36,613 bases of DNA, taken from positions 1-36,613 of IMG/VR virus record IMGVR_UViG_3300020125_000104; one strand, written 5' to 3'. Source of the DNA: a virus. Each line of letters starts with the position of its first letter. Position 1 is the stretch's first letter. The translations under genes and the position numbers were made by a program. This document shows, one piece after another, positions 20,806 through 28,990 of the stretch. Below the pieces are notes generated by a model. It ran no database searches and had not been told where the DNA came from. It worked only from the letters and a program-made list of their open reading frames with translations.

Positions 20806-21786
20806 CTACTGGTTGAGGTCGGCTATGTAGGCGTTCGCCTTCGGTGCCGTGGGTCGCAACGTGCCTTCGAACACCACGCCACCCATCTGATTATCGCCAG
20901 TGCGGGCGTAGTCTTCCTGGATCATGTCCCGTCCGCTGAGCGGTGCGAGTTCGACGAACTCGGGGGTGATGAGCAGGATTTGGTGGGCGGGGCAGAAGCG
21001 ATCCGGCGCCAACTGAATGGTCCCGAAATTCGTCCGATACACGTCGACCGCGCCGACCATGGTAATCTCGCCGCGCGGGCTGCTGTTGTAGATGTTCTCG
21101 ATGGCGATCGGCGCACCGACGGCGGTGGTCAGGGTCGCGAAGTAGTCCTTGATGTTGCCCGACATGATGCCGAGCGTTGGCTTGCCGCCGGCGTTCCACG
21201 ACTGCTGCACGGCGCTGTTGACCATGGCCAGCGTCAGATCGCGGAGTGTCCCGGCGGTGCCTGCGTTGGAGCCATCGCCCACCGGCATGACGCCGGCGCC
21301 GGCGCCACGCGAGCCAAGACTGCAGTAGGTCGGCAGGCCGCTCATATGCCGCGGGTCGGTGATGGTGCGGACGAGCGGCGAGGTAATGGCGAGTTCGAGG
21401 TCCCGCTTCAGTTCCATGCCCTTGAGCACGATCTGGCGGTTGTATTCGTCCTGCCCGCCCACGAAGTCGGCTGCCCTGGTGGTGTTCGACACGCCCACCG
21501 TGCGGGTCATGATCTGGCAGATGTTGTTGAGGCGGACCGGCTTGGTGACGGCCTGTGCGGCTGCGGTGAAGCCCTCGGGAACCGCGTTGTCTTGGGCGAC
21601 GCCGAGTTCCTGCACGATCCACTCGGTTAATACTTGCTGCGCCGGCTCATTACTTATAGCCGACACTAATGGTGTTTCGTCCGGATCAATGCGATAAATA
21701 ACGTCGGCCAAATCTTCTTTAACGCCGACTGCGGTTGGTTCCATGTAGGTTGATGCGGGCGCGGCGCCCATCGGCCCAAGGGCCAT
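20806..21786 (-). CDS. Major capsid protein (SU10 family, HK97 fold)
   Basis: A 326-residue protein forming the icosahedral shell. Segments typical of the SU10 major capsid family: an N-terminal stretch with DLADVIYRIDPDETPLVSAI, then EWIVQELG, the basic region NRQIVLKGMELKRDLELAIT, a conserved SGLPTYC turn and a C-terminal TGDNQMGGVVFEGTLRPTAP. The ATG has GGAGA nine bases upstream. Codons in about residues 18-60 are unusually A/T-ending (for example GTTATTTATCGCATTGAT), unlike the rest of the gene. A predicted promoter and a 180-base leader precede it, allowing separate high expression. Confidence 0.9.
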   Translation of the reverse strand: MALGPMGAAPASTYMEPTAVGVKEDLADVIYRIDPDETPLVSAISNEPAQQVLTEWIVQELGVAQDNAVPEGFTAAAQAVTKPVRLNNICQIMTRTVGVSNTTRAADFVGGQDEYNRQIVLKGMELKRDLELAITSPLVRTITDPRHMSGLPTYCSLGSRGAGAGVMPVGDGSNAGTAGTLRDLTLAMVNSAVQQSWNAGGKPTLGIMSGNIKDYFATLTTAVGAPIAIENIYNSSPRGEITMVGAVDVYRTNFGTIQLAPDRFCPAHQILLITPEFVELAPLSGRDMIQEDYARTGDNQMGGVVFEGTLRPTAPKANAYIADLNQ

Positions 21787-21827
21787 GACGTGTCTCCATT
21801 GCTAGGCCGCGCATGCGCTGGCCTGGT

Positions 21828-21848
21828 GAAACCAAAGGGTTTGGTTTC
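21828..21848. repeat. Perfect 9-bp hairpin in the capsid gene leader
   Basis: GAAACCAAA (21828-21836) and TTTGGTTTC (21840-21848) are exact complements with a three-base loop. It lies 41 bases before the capsid ATG on the transcribed (minus) strand, leaving the ribosome binding site free. It could stabilise the 5' end or mark RNA processing. The rest of the gap 21787-22000 has further short inverted repeats (GTCCC 21922-21926 with GGGAC 21935-21939; GGGT/ACCC around 21942-21953) and no gene. Confidence 0.65.
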
Positions 21849-21975
21849 GCAACAGAGACTGTCGGCCGGGCGACATCCCGAGGGACTGTCCGGCGATCGC
21901 TAGGTCTCAAGCGAAAGGCACGTCCCGCACCGGTGGGACATGGGTCGCAACCCACTCCGCCGAGCGACGGGACGG

Positions 21976-22004
21976 ATTCTAGCCATAACGATAGCCATAA
22001 TCAA
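21976..22004 (-). promoter_or_regulatory. Predicted sigma-70-type promoter for the major capsid gene
   Basis: Read on the minus strand, TTGATT (22004-21999) and TAGAAT (21981-21976) are 17 bases apart; TAGAAT matches TATAAT in five of six places. The start would be near 21969, giving a leader of about 183 bases. The -35 box overlaps the stop of the holin-like gene. A GANTC site, the CcrM methylation target, lies over the -10 box (21975-21979), as at GcrA-regulated promoters in Caulobacter. Confidence 0.55.
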
Positions 22005-22249
22005 GCGTCTGGTGGTTTGGTGCCGTTTCCGGGGCGGGCGGCGAGCAGCAGGGCCAGGATTGCGGCGAGCACCTCGGCCCACATCTCGCGCGCCTGGCCG
22101 AGGAAGCTGGAGCAGGCGCCGGGCTCAGCGCGGCCGACGATAAACAGCCAGTAGCAGGTTGCCGCACCGCCCATGATCACCAGCAGCTGCGCCATGATGA
22201 TGGTGGCGAGGAGGATAAATGCCGCCCGCAGCATCGACCACGGGCGCAC
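22001..22249 (-). CDS. Putative holin (two-TM membrane protein)
   Basis: An 82-residue protein with two TM segments: FILLATIIMAQLLVIMGGAA plus CYWLFIVG, and VLAAILALLLAARP, separated by a short polar loop (RAEPGACSSFLGQAREMW), ending in a charged tail. Size and topology match class II-type holins. It directly follows the BPSL0067-family putative endolysin, five bases apart. Together they would form the lysis cassette, though placed within head genes. Identification is by topology and context only. Confidence 0.62.
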   Translation of the reverse strand: MRPWSMLRAAFILLATIIMAQLLVIMGGAATCYWLFIVGRAEPGACSSFLGQAREMWAEVLAAILALLLAARPGNGTKPPDA

Positions 22250-22254
22250 GGCGG

Positions 22255-22626
22255 TCAGCTGGGCGCTTCGACGACGTAGAATCTCGACCCGTCGTTCACC
22301 GCGCTCCCCTCGCCATCGCGGAACCGAATCAGCCGCTCATGCACCGGCTGGCCGACCCATTGGTCGATCACGAGCAACCCCTCTTCGGTCTCCGCCAGGA
22401 AGATGGCGACATGCGATGAACCATCTGTGGCATTGGCATAGCGGTCGTCCGCGTCGAACGTGCCGATGACGGTGCCCGGTGCGCAGTTGGAGCCACGCAC
22501 CGGGTCGCCCCGTCGCAGGGTGGAGGAATGCGGCACGCCAGCAACGACTTGGACGTGCCGCATGCAATGGCCGTTCGAAACCACTGTCCCGATGTGTTGC
22601 TTCGGATCGTCGGCGACAAACGGCAT
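22255..22626 (-). CDS. BPSL0067 family protein, candidate endolysin (CHAP/NlpC-like)
   Basis: A 123-residue protein matching the BPSL0067 family in order: GHCMRHVQVVAGVPHSSTLR, RGDPVRG, APGTVIGTFDADDRYAN, DGSSHVAIFLAETEEGLLVI, DQWVGQPV and a final RFYVVE. Cys21 and His72 are in the positions expected of a papain-like Cys/His pair, so a peptidoglycan amidase/endopeptidase activity is plausible; family members are compared with CHAP domains. It has no signal peptide, so a holin would be needed to reach the wall. Together with the next gene it probably makes the lysis unit. Confidence 0.82.
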   Translation of the reverse strand: MPFVADDPKQHIGTVVSNGHCMRHVQVVAGVPHSSTLRRGDPVRGSNCAPGTVIGTFDADDRYANATDGSSHVAIFLAETEEGLLVIDQWVGQPVHERLIRFRDGEGSAVNDGSRFYVVEAPS

Positions 22627-22631
22627 GGTGG

Positions 22632-23117
22632 TTACTTCGGCTGTGCCGTCGGTGGCAGCGGCATGCCAGCGTCAAGGCTTGGGTCTACGCACACATAGCG
22701 CCAGCCAAGTCCCGGAATGCCCGCCACCACCCAGAACGTGCCGGAAGGCGGCTTGGTGCTTGGCGGAGGCGTCGTGCCACCTGTGGGCGGAGGCGTGCCA
22801 GCGGTCGGCGGTGGGGTTGGCACTGGCTGCCCTGAGACATGCGGCGGCACTGGTCCGCCCGAGACGTGCGGCGGGCGGCCAGGCGGCGGCCAGATGGCAC
22901 CTGGCGGCACGCCGGCGATCGGGTTGGTGGGCACGATCGGGGTGCCGAACGACGGCGGCGGCCAGGTCCCCGGCGGCGGTGCTGGCAGGCTGTTGTCGGC
23001 GCCCGGCGGCAGGCCCGGCAGGCTGTTGTCGATACCCGGTCCGGCGGGCACACCGCCGCCAAAGCCTGGGTCAGTCGCTCCGCCACCGCTGACGAAGTTG
23101 ATGTATGCGAGAGGCAT
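22632..23117 (-). CDS. Pro/Gly-rich phage protein with conserved C-terminus
   Basis: A 161-residue protein. Residues 1-130 are mostly Pro/Gly/Thr repeats (PGIDNSLPGLPPGADNSLPA shows an internal GIDNSLP/GADNSLP repeat; also PPHVSGGPVPPHVSGQPVP). The last 30 residues are ordered: TFWVVAGIPGLGWRYVCVDP. That WVV...GWRYVCVDP end recurs in small phage proteins near the lysis/head genes. Likely an extended virion or capsid-associated protein; the function is unknown. Confidence 0.66.
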   Translation of the reverse strand: MPLAYINFVSGGGATDPGFGGGVPAGPGIDNSLPGLPPGADNSLPAPPPGTWPPPSFGTPIVPTNPIAGVPPGAIWPPPGRPPHVSGGPVPPHVSGQPVPTPPPTAGTPPPTGGTTPPPSTKPPSGTFWVVAGIPGLGWRYVCVDPSLDAGMPLPPTAQPK

Positions 23118-23122
23118 TGTGT

Positions 23123-23377
23123 TTACTCCTGTGAGTTGATCGGCTTGATGGGCAGCGTTGCCACCAGTTCATCGATCGTGTGCTGCGGCATCGGGTGCGC
23201 CAGTTCCCTAGGCCCTGGGTTGTAGCTCGACAGCGTCTGCCAGTAGCCGGTTTGCGAGTGGTGGATAGTTATTCGTCGGTTACAGCTGCCGAGCGCGCAG
23301 TAGGCGCCGAGACTGTCGGGGCGGAACGGGCACGACTGCAGCAGGCAACGGATGCCGAACCAGTTGGCGCGGCTCAT
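23123..23377 (-). CDS. Small Cys-containing hypothetical protein
   Basis: An 84-residue protein from ATG 23377, which shares one base with the upstream scaffold stop (TGATG); the in-frame extension to 23428 is rejected. Four Cys lie near the N-terminus (NWFGIRCLLQSCPF, then AYCALGSCNRR), possibly a zinc knuckle or disulphide pair, followed by HHSQTGYWQTLSSYNPG. The family is not recognised. Confidence 0.62.
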   Translation of the reverse strand: MSRANWFGIRCLLQSCPFRPDSLGAYCALGSCNRRITIHHSQTGYWQTLSSYNPGPRELAHPMPQHTIDELVATLPIKPINSQE

Positions 23378-24510
23378 CACCGCCCCTGCGACCGACGTGC
23401 GGACAGCAGTGCGGCTCCGGTGCGCCATGACGGCTTCTCAGCGAACCTCGTCTCCGCCACGCGGATGGCCTCGCGCGGCGGCGGTGCTGGTGCTGCACCA
23501 TTGGCGGGCGCCATCTGCACCGGTGCCCGCGTCTTGGCCCCCTCCGACAGCCGGTCATACATCGCCGCCTTCATCAGCGCCTCGATGTGGCGGGGATCGG
23601 TCACACCCTTCAGCTCGTCCCTGGTAAATCCCCCTTTGCTCTCGGCCCATTCCACGATGGTCTTCTGCAGCTCGGCGCGTTGTGCCGGATCGCGCCACAC
23701 CGGGTAGCGCTCGCTCAGATACTGGTTGCCCTTCTCGGTGGCCTCGGCCAATTGCCGGGTCTGCGCGCCGGTCTGCACCCCCATGATCTGCTGCAGGCGC
23801 TCGAGTTCCGACCGGCTGGCATCATGTGCGGCCAACTGCTTGAGATACCCATGCGGATCGGTCTCGGCCAACGCCGGGTCCGGCCGCGGCGCCATCTGGA
23901 AGCTCTGCGCCAGGCGGTTCAGTTCGGGCTGCAGCAGCGGCAGGACGGTGGCGAACGCCTGATGCTGCTCGTGGAGTTGGCGGAGCTGCGCGGCCTGGTC
24001 ATTGACCCGCTTCTGCTCGGCGGCGAGTGCCTGGGTCTTCTTGGTGTAGTCGCCGTATTCGGCGATGGCCTTGCGCAGATCGTCCGCGGCGTAGTCCCGC
24101 CCGTCGATGGTGTAGCGGTCCGGGGCGGCTGGCGTGGCATCCGGTGATGGCGCCGCACCGTCGGGGGACGGCGCTTTCAATGCCGCGGCCAGGGCGTCAG
24201 GCTTGGACTCTACTGCCGGCGCCGGCGTCCCTGCCTCTGGCGCCTCTGTGGGGCTCGCTGAGGCCACCCGCTCGTTTGGCGATGGTTTCCCCGCCGCTGG
24301 CGTGGCAGCGGTGTCAGCAGCGCCAGGATCGGCGCCGTTGGGCGGGCGGTCCCCTGCCCCCTGTCTGGCTTCATGCCGCCGCTTGCCCAGCATCCGGGCG
24401 GCATCGCGCACCGTCAGCGCACCGGGGGTGACGTTGGGTGTCGGCGCCTGCGTCAGTCCGCCCGCCGCCGGTGCAGCGGGCGCTGCCGTGCCGCCTGTGC
24501 TCTCGCTCAT
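23377..24510 (-). CDS. Putative capsid scaffolding protein
   Basis: A 377-residue protein from ATG 24510 (ATGA overlap; the extension to 24849 is Arg-rich noise). The first 130 residues are disordered Ala/Pro/Gly/Glu. Next is a short ordered strand pair (RYTIDGRDYAADDLRKAIAE), then a long predicted coiled coil (residues about 155-290: KRVNDQAAQLRQLHEQHQAF). The C-terminus (AIRVAETRFAEKPSW, plus basic AALLSARRSQGR) is a typical capsid-binding helix. Order portal, scaffold, capsid supports the call. No protease motif is visible. Confidence 0.75.
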   Translation of the reverse strand: MSESTGGTAAPAAPAAGGLTQAPTPNVTPGALTVRDAARMLGKRRHEARQGAGDRPPNGADPGAADTAATPAAGKPSPNERVASASPTEAPEAGTPAPAVESKPDALAAALKAPSPDGAAPSPDATPAAPDRYTIDGRDYAADDLRKAIAEYGDYTKKTQALAAEQKRVNDQAAQLRQLHEQHQAFATVLPLLQPELNRLAQSFQMAPRPDPALAETDPHGYLKQLAAHDASRSELERLQQIMGVQTGAQTRQLAEATEKGNQYLSERYPVWRDPAQRAELQKTIVEWAESKGGFTRDELKGVTDPRHIEALMKAAMYDRLSEGAKTRAPVQMAPANGAAPAPPPREAIRVAETRFAEKPSWRTGAALLSARRSQGR

Positions 24511-24767
24511 TCGAAGCTCCTGGCCGTGTTGGCCCTGTTGCGTGCCTCCAGCACCCACTCGATGGCGCTGCGGAGGTCGTTCCTCAGCCGCTGCACCGTC
24601 AGCACCGTCAGCCGCGCCCGTTCCCGCTCTGCCGGGTCGGCCAGCAGGATCGCCCGCTCGGTCTCGTTGCGGATGATCTCGTCCAGGGCGCCTTGCAGCA
24701 CCGGGTCCGCCAACAACCTCTCCGCCCCGTTGGCCGCCACGAGCTGCTCGGTGGTGACGTCGCTCAT
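24507..24767 (-). CDS. Hypothetical small helical protein
   Basis: An 86-residue protein, nearly all helical and highly charged (RNETERAILLADPAERERAR, VLTVQRLRNDLRSAIEW). ATGA overlaps at both ends tie it to its neighbours. Lies between portal and scaffold, so a head-assembly helper is possible. No family recognised. Confidence 0.68.
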   Translation of the reverse strand: MSDVTTEQLVAANGAERLLADPVLQGALDEIIRNETERAILLADPAERERARLTVLTVQRLRNDLRSAIEWVLEARNRANTARSFE

Positions 24768-24976
24768 CGCTTGGCACTCCGCTTCCCGCCGGGCCGCAGC
24801 GCTCCGACAGCGACAATCTCGCGCTGAACGTCCTCCGGCAGCGCCGCAAGACGGCGCAGATCCTCCTCGTCCAACTCCATGCCTTGCTGCAACTTCCCGC
24901 AGATCAACTCGGCGTCCTGCACCATGCGCACGTAGAACGCCTGTTCACGCTTGGACAGGGAAGCGGGGCGGCCCAT
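24764..24976 (-). CDS. Hypothetical small protein after the portal gene
   Basis: A 70-residue protein: basic N-terminus (GRPASLSKREQAFY), acidic helical middle (MELDEEDLRRLAALPEDVQR) and a basic tail (GGKRSAKR). It begins three bases after the portal stop and ends with an ATGA overlap. Family unknown. Confidence 0.67.
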   Translation of the reverse strand: MGRPASLSKREQAFYVRMVQDAELICGKLQQGMELDEEDLRRLAALPEDVQREIVAVGALRPGGKRSAKR

Positions 24977-24979
24977 CGG

Positions 24980-27712
24980 CTACCCCGCCAGATCCGGCGC
25001 CGGCGGCACGCCTGTGGGATTAAGCGTCGGCCGCGCCAGCAGCGGACCAACACTCCCCAGCGCGCTCCTGGTCGCCATCTGCCCGCCCGGCGTCGGCATG
25101 CCGCGGCCCATCAGCGCATTGCGTACCGCCATGGCTGTCGCCGGATCGGACGCCCCCGCCGGCGGCATCATCGGCGGCGCCATGCGTGGCGGCCCACCGG
25201 GCGGCGGCTGCGTCATCGGCGGCCGCGGCCCTTGTGGCGGCGGTTGCCCTGGAGCCTCTCCCCCTGGCACGGTGATCGGCGCGCCTTGTGGCGGCAGGTC
25301 GCCCAGCATATTCAGCGCCGGCACCTTCCGCCCCATCGCCTGCATGAACTCGTCGACGCTAGGCAACGGAACGCCATACTGCGCATGCGCCACATACGCC
25401 CGGACCCAGTTATCCAGCGCCGCCTGCGAACGCTCCCGATCGTCGTCGAGCAGCGTATTGGCTCGGTCCGTCTGTTGCTTGGCACGATCGTTCTCGACGT
25501 CGGCCGCCGTCTTCTGCTGCTGAACCTGGGCCAGCAGCATGTCGGTGTTTGGCGGTGGAGGCGGTGGAGGCGGCGGCTGCCATCCCGGCGGGAGCGATTT
25601 GAAGTAGCTGCTGCTGTCGCTGATGTTCGCCGTTTCGAGCAATCGAACCAGTGTGTTCCGGTATTCCGGTATCCCGGCCAGGGGGTTCTCCATCCCCCCG
25701 ATCTGCATAATCTGCTCTTGCTTCGTCGCTATCTGCGACAGCATCGCCATGCGCTCCATTGGCGTGCCACGACCGCCGACGTTGACCTCTACCTCCCAGT
25801 CCGTAGCCAGCGCTCGCGGATCAATCGCAATCCATTGCCCACGCAATAAGATCACGTTCGGCCGGTCCTGCTGCCGCGCCAGCATGCGCAGCAACCCCTG
25901 ATACAGCGGCGCCAGCCCGGTCTCTGCCAAAGTCCGCGCCACCATGTCGAGGCGATCCTGCGCGGCAGACGATTGCTGGGATACAGCCACGGGTGCCGTG
26001 CTCTGAAGCTCATCGATCGTCAGTCCGCTGCTCGCCTTGGTAATCCCCGTGCGGCTCTCGCGTATCGACTCCAGCACCTCCATCACCGGCAGCGCTTCCT
26101 TGCCCATGAAGGGCTTGGACAACTCCTGCACCGCGCCCTGCTGGCTCACCCGGATAATCGACCCAATCGCCGTCTGCTTCACGTCGGCCAGCGTCGCATG
26201 CCCGACCTCGACCACGGTGCGGGGGAACATGCTCTGCCCCAGGCTATCCAGCACTGCCCGCATCACCCGCGATTCGGTCTTCTGCAGGTCCATCACCATG
26301 TCCGCCTGCGAATAGCCGATCACCCGCCCCGGTTCCCGATAGGGCGTGAAGCAGCACAGCGGTATCTCGTCCGTGCGGTCCCACTGGATCAACTCCGCAG
26401 CGTCGCCCAGCATATGCACATGGATCAGTTCCGCGATGTTGTCGCCATCGGTGTCGGTCCGTATCCACCCCTCGACATAGCGGACAATCCGCTTGCTCTT
26501 GTCGTTCGGAGGAGACCCAGGGATGTTCTGACCTGATGCCGGGTCACGCGACATGGCCTCGCGTCGCCGCTGCGCCGTCATGGAGTCCGCGTGCGCCATG
26601 ATCCGGTCTTCCGGCAACCCCTGCTCGATCAACTCAGAGGCCGTCACCTCACGCACATGAAACACCCCATGCGCGTCCGGGATGGTGTTCGCATCCGACA
26701 ATATCCACACACAGTCAGCTGGCACCGCCACGACCTGCGGCCAGCCCTGCTGCGAACTCCTGGTGATCCTTGCTTCCCACAACTCCGCAGCCCCGCCCTG
26801 CTGCAGCCACATCATGCCCTCGGCCGTCTTCGCCACCGCCGCCTGCTCTGCCTTGGTCATCGGCCGCCGCACAATGCGCTGCGCCTGTATCCCCGGATCA
26901 GCCAGCAGCATCTGCAGCTGCGGCAACAGCAACCCCTCGCACACCTCGGTGCGGATCTGCTGGCGCTTGCCCCAATACCAGCGCACCCACCCAGCCTTGC
27001 GGGTTAAAGCGTCTAGCAGGGCATCGTGGAGGATCTGCCATCCCTTGTTGGCGGTGAACAACGCCCAGCGGCAATAGTCCGTCGCCTGGCGTGCCAGCGC
27101 CGTCGCCTGCGCATCCGATCCCGCCGGATTGTCGGTGCTGATCGGCGAGAAGCTCACCGGGTTATCAACGCCGGTGAACACCCTGAGCAATGACGGCAGC
27201 GTGCTGCGGATGGTGTCGCGCACCACGGTCATCACCAGTTGGCTGCGCCCCTTCTCCTCATCGCCGAACTTTTCGCCGCGATAGTAGTCGCTTGCCTCCT
27301 CACGCTGGCCGGATAGCGTCTGATTGTATTTCTGCGCCTCCCTGAAATAGTAGCGCGCCACCGCCTGGATCTCGCTGTCCTCGACCTGCAGCCGCTCGTA
27401 AATTATCTCCTGAGACCAGGGGACTTCGCTGGGCTTGATCGACGGACGAAGGCCAGCGGCGTATGGCCGGAGAGCAGAAGGCAGATGGTCGTCAGTGTCA
27501 TCTGCTGTGTCGGTATCTCTCTTTGGCAAGAGTTGCAGCATGACCTGTGAAATGTCAGGCCCAGTGCTCACAGGTCGCATCAAGCCGGGTAGCGGTGGCA
27601 TCGGTGGCGGGCCGTAGCTCTGCGCGCTCGGGTCTAGCAACCCCTGCGGCGCGCCCTGTGGCAGCAGCGCCGGCGGGCCGGTCGGCGGCATCGTGGGAAC
27701 CGTGGCGCTCAT
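24980..27712 (-). CDS. Portal protein (P22/SU10 type)
   Basis: A 910-residue protein forming the dodecameric DNA gate at one capsid vertex. After a Pro-rich start come segments typical of podoviral portals: IIYERLQVEDSEIQAVARYY, DYYRGEKFGDEEKGRSQLVM, ESRTGITKASSGL (stem/wing region), and long helices such as VQQQKTAADVENDRAKQQTD, a likely barrel. The C-terminal 150 residues are Pro/Gly/Met-rich. P22 portal is about 725 residues, so this is a long version. It makes an ATGA overlap with the upstream gene. TerL docks on it during packaging. Confidence 0.87.
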   Translation of the reverse strand: MSATVPTMPPTGPPALLPQGAPQGLLDPSAQSYGPPPMPPLPGLMRPVSTGPDISQVMLQLLPKRDTDTADDTDDHLPSALRPYAAGLRPSIKPSEVPWSQEIIYERLQVEDSEIQAVARYYFREAQKYNQTLSGQREEASDYYRGEKFGDEEKGRSQLVMTVVRDTIRSTLPSLLRVFTGVDNPVSFSPISTDNPAGSDAQATALARQATDYCRWALFTANKGWQILHDALLDALTRKAGWVRWYWGKRQQIRTEVCEGLLLPQLQMLLADPGIQAQRIVRRPMTKAEQAAVAKTAEGMMWLQQGGAAELWEARITRSSQQGWPQVVAVPADCVWILSDANTIPDAHGVFHVREVTASELIEQGLPEDRIMAHADSMTAQRRREAMSRDPASGQNIPGSPPNDKSKRIVRYVEGWIRTDTDGDNIAELIHVHMLGDAAELIQWDRTDEIPLCCFTPYREPGRVIGYSQADMVMDLQKTESRVMRAVLDSLGQSMFPRTVVEVGHATLADVKQTAIGSIIRVSQQGAVQELSKPFMGKEALPVMEVLESIRESRTGITKASSGLTIDELQSTAPVAVSQQSSAAQDRLDMVARTLAETGLAPLYQGLLRMLARQQDRPNVILLRGQWIAIDPRALATDWEVEVNVGGRGTPMERMAMLSQIATKQEQIMQIGGMENPLAGIPEYRNTLVRLLETANISDSSSYFKSLPPGWQPPPPPPPPPNTDMLLAQVQQQKTAADVENDRAKQQTDRANTLLDDDRERSQAALDNWVRAYVAHAQYGVPLPSVDEFMQAMGRKVPALNMLGDLPPQGAPITVPGGEAPGQPPPQGPRPPMTQPPPGGPPRMAPPMMPPAGASDPATAMAVRNALMGRGMPTPGGQMATRSALGSVGPLLARPTLNPTGVPPAPDLAG

Positions 27713-28038
27713 CGGCTGTGCCGCAGCGCGTTGCCGGGGAACGTCTCTGGGTCACGCTGTCGCACCGCCCGCAGCATGGCATGCACCGCCTCCACGTCCC
27801 GCCGCATCTCCAGCACCTCGCGCAGCAACTCGCCCAGCAGCGCATCCATCGAGGTGAACTGCCGCACGTTCTGCATCGGATAGGTGTTCAGCTGCTGCTG
27901 GCCGTGCTGCGCCGGCAGCGGATTGGCCTGTGCCTGCTGGTGCCCATAGTGCTGCATGGCCTGTGCCGCCTTCGCCCCAGCCTCCTGCTGGCGCCGCGCC
28001 ATCTCCGCACTGAACGGGTTCACTACGTTGGGTGTCAT
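27709..28038 (-). CDS. Hypothetical Gln-rich protein upstream of portal
   Basis: A 109-residue protein with a Gln/Ala/His-rich first half (MARRQQEAGAKAAQAMQHYG) and a C-terminal coiled coil (MDALLGELLREVLEMRRDVE). It may oligomerise. Coupled to portal by an ATGA overlap. No family recognised. Confidence 0.66.
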   Translation of the reverse strand: MTPNVVNPFSAEMARRQQEAGAKAAQAMQHYGHQQAQANPLPAQHGQQQLNTYPMQNVRQFTSMDALLGELLREVLEMRRDVEAVHAMLRAVRQRDPETFPGNALRHSR

Positions 28039-28041
28039 TGT

Positions 28042-28506
28042 CTACTCCCTCACCGGCGCTTGCACGAACTTGGCCAGCCGGAACTTCCACGCCTGCCCCT
28101 GTGTCTTTCCATGCCGCCGCATTGTGTCGATGACGCCCTTATATTTCCGCGCCGACGCAACATCTGGCCCGCACAGCAGGAAGCTCATGGCAGAACTGGA
28201 CTCGTAGTCCTCCAATCCCCTGACCTCCTCAACGAGCCCCTCAGGTTCATCGGGTGGTAACCCAACCCAGATAAAAATCTCACCACACTCCCCTAACTTC
28301 AGTAGGCGAAACGACGTGGTGCTGCGTAATTCCCCTGTCTCGCGGAGACGTATGATCCTCAGAATGGTGTCGGCCAACTCCTCCGCAGCATCGGCGCCGG
28401 CTTCCGGGAAGCTTGGAGGCCCAGGCCGATATTCGCGGATCAACTCAGCAACCGTGCGTATCATCGGGTCGTATGGGTCATCATCATTGGGTTCACCGAT
28501 GTCCAT
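28042..28506 (-). CDS. Hypothetical acidic protein downstream of HNH
   Basis: A 154-residue protein from ATG 28506, which shares a base with the HNH stop (TGATG). It is acidic at the N-terminus (DIGEPNDDDPYD), with an ordered C-terminal half (SFRLLKLGECGEIFIWVGLP, ARKYKGVIDTMRRHG). It uses more A/T-ending codons than its neighbours, so it may have arrived with the HNH gene. Function unknown. Confidence 0.66.
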   Translation of the reverse strand: MDIGEPNDDDPYDPMIRTVAELIREYRPGPPSFPEAGADAAEELADTILRIIRLRETGELRSTTSFRLLKLGECGEIFIWVGLPPDEPEGLVEEVRGLEDYESSSAMSFLLCGPDVASARKYKGVIDTMRRHGKTQGQAWKFRLAKFVQAPVRE

Positions 28507-28988
28507 CACTCCATCCTCCGCGCCCTGTAAGCGCGATTGGTGCATGCATTTGAACAGTGCTTCGCCTGTGGATGCTTAGCGGTGAACGACCGTGAGCACA
28601 CATGGCATCGGAGCGTGTGCTGCTGTCGCTTCTTCCACCCCGCCACCAGAATTGCGCTCCTATCAGGATTATCGGCCCAGCCACGCTGCGTATTCACTGC
28701 CGACGGCACCAACTCCAGATGCTCTGGATTAACGCAGCAGCGGACCCGGCATAGGTGATCGACCTGCAAGCTATCGTCGATTGTGCCGTAGTGCAGGCGA
28801 TAGGTCTCGCGGTGTCCTATGACCGTGTGGAAGCGAGGGCCACGCCTGACGCTAATCAGCGCATAGCCTTTGTGGTTCAGCGTCTTGGTCCATAGCCAGC
28901 ACCCAGAGAACGGCACGGGATGGCACCGCTCGAATATCCAATCGAGCGTTGTCGGGTTGGGATGTGGCTCGTGGTCGAGACGACGCAT
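28506..28988 (-). CDS. HNH endonuclease with C-terminal zinc finger
   Basis: A 160-residue protein. The nuclease core is GCWLWTKTLNHKGYALISV followed by HRETYRLHYG and VDHLCRVRCCVNPEHLELV: D77-H78, N87 and H90 supply the HNH/beta-beta-alpha-metal residues and the Cys pair braces the fold (HNH_3 type). A second zinc site is formed by C128, C131, C145 and C149. Such genes are often free-standing homing enzymes, but an HNH beside terminase can also be a packaging partner that stimulates end cleavage. It follows TerL by two bases, which favours the packaging role only weakly. Confidence 0.87.
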   Translation of the reverse strand: MRRLDHEPHPNPTTLDWIFERCHPVPFSGCWLWTKTLNHKGYALISVRRGPRFHTVIGHRETYRLHYGTIDDSLQVDHLCRVRCCVNPEHLELVPSAVNTQRGWADNPDRSAILVAGWKKRQQHTLRCHVCSRSFTAKHPQAKHCSNACTNRAYRARRME

Positions 28989-28990
28989 AC

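Noticed and set aside
24511-24849. N-terminal extension of the scaffold gene
   Set aside because: Arg/Gly-rich and inside the upstream small gene; ATG 24510 has an ATGA overlap.
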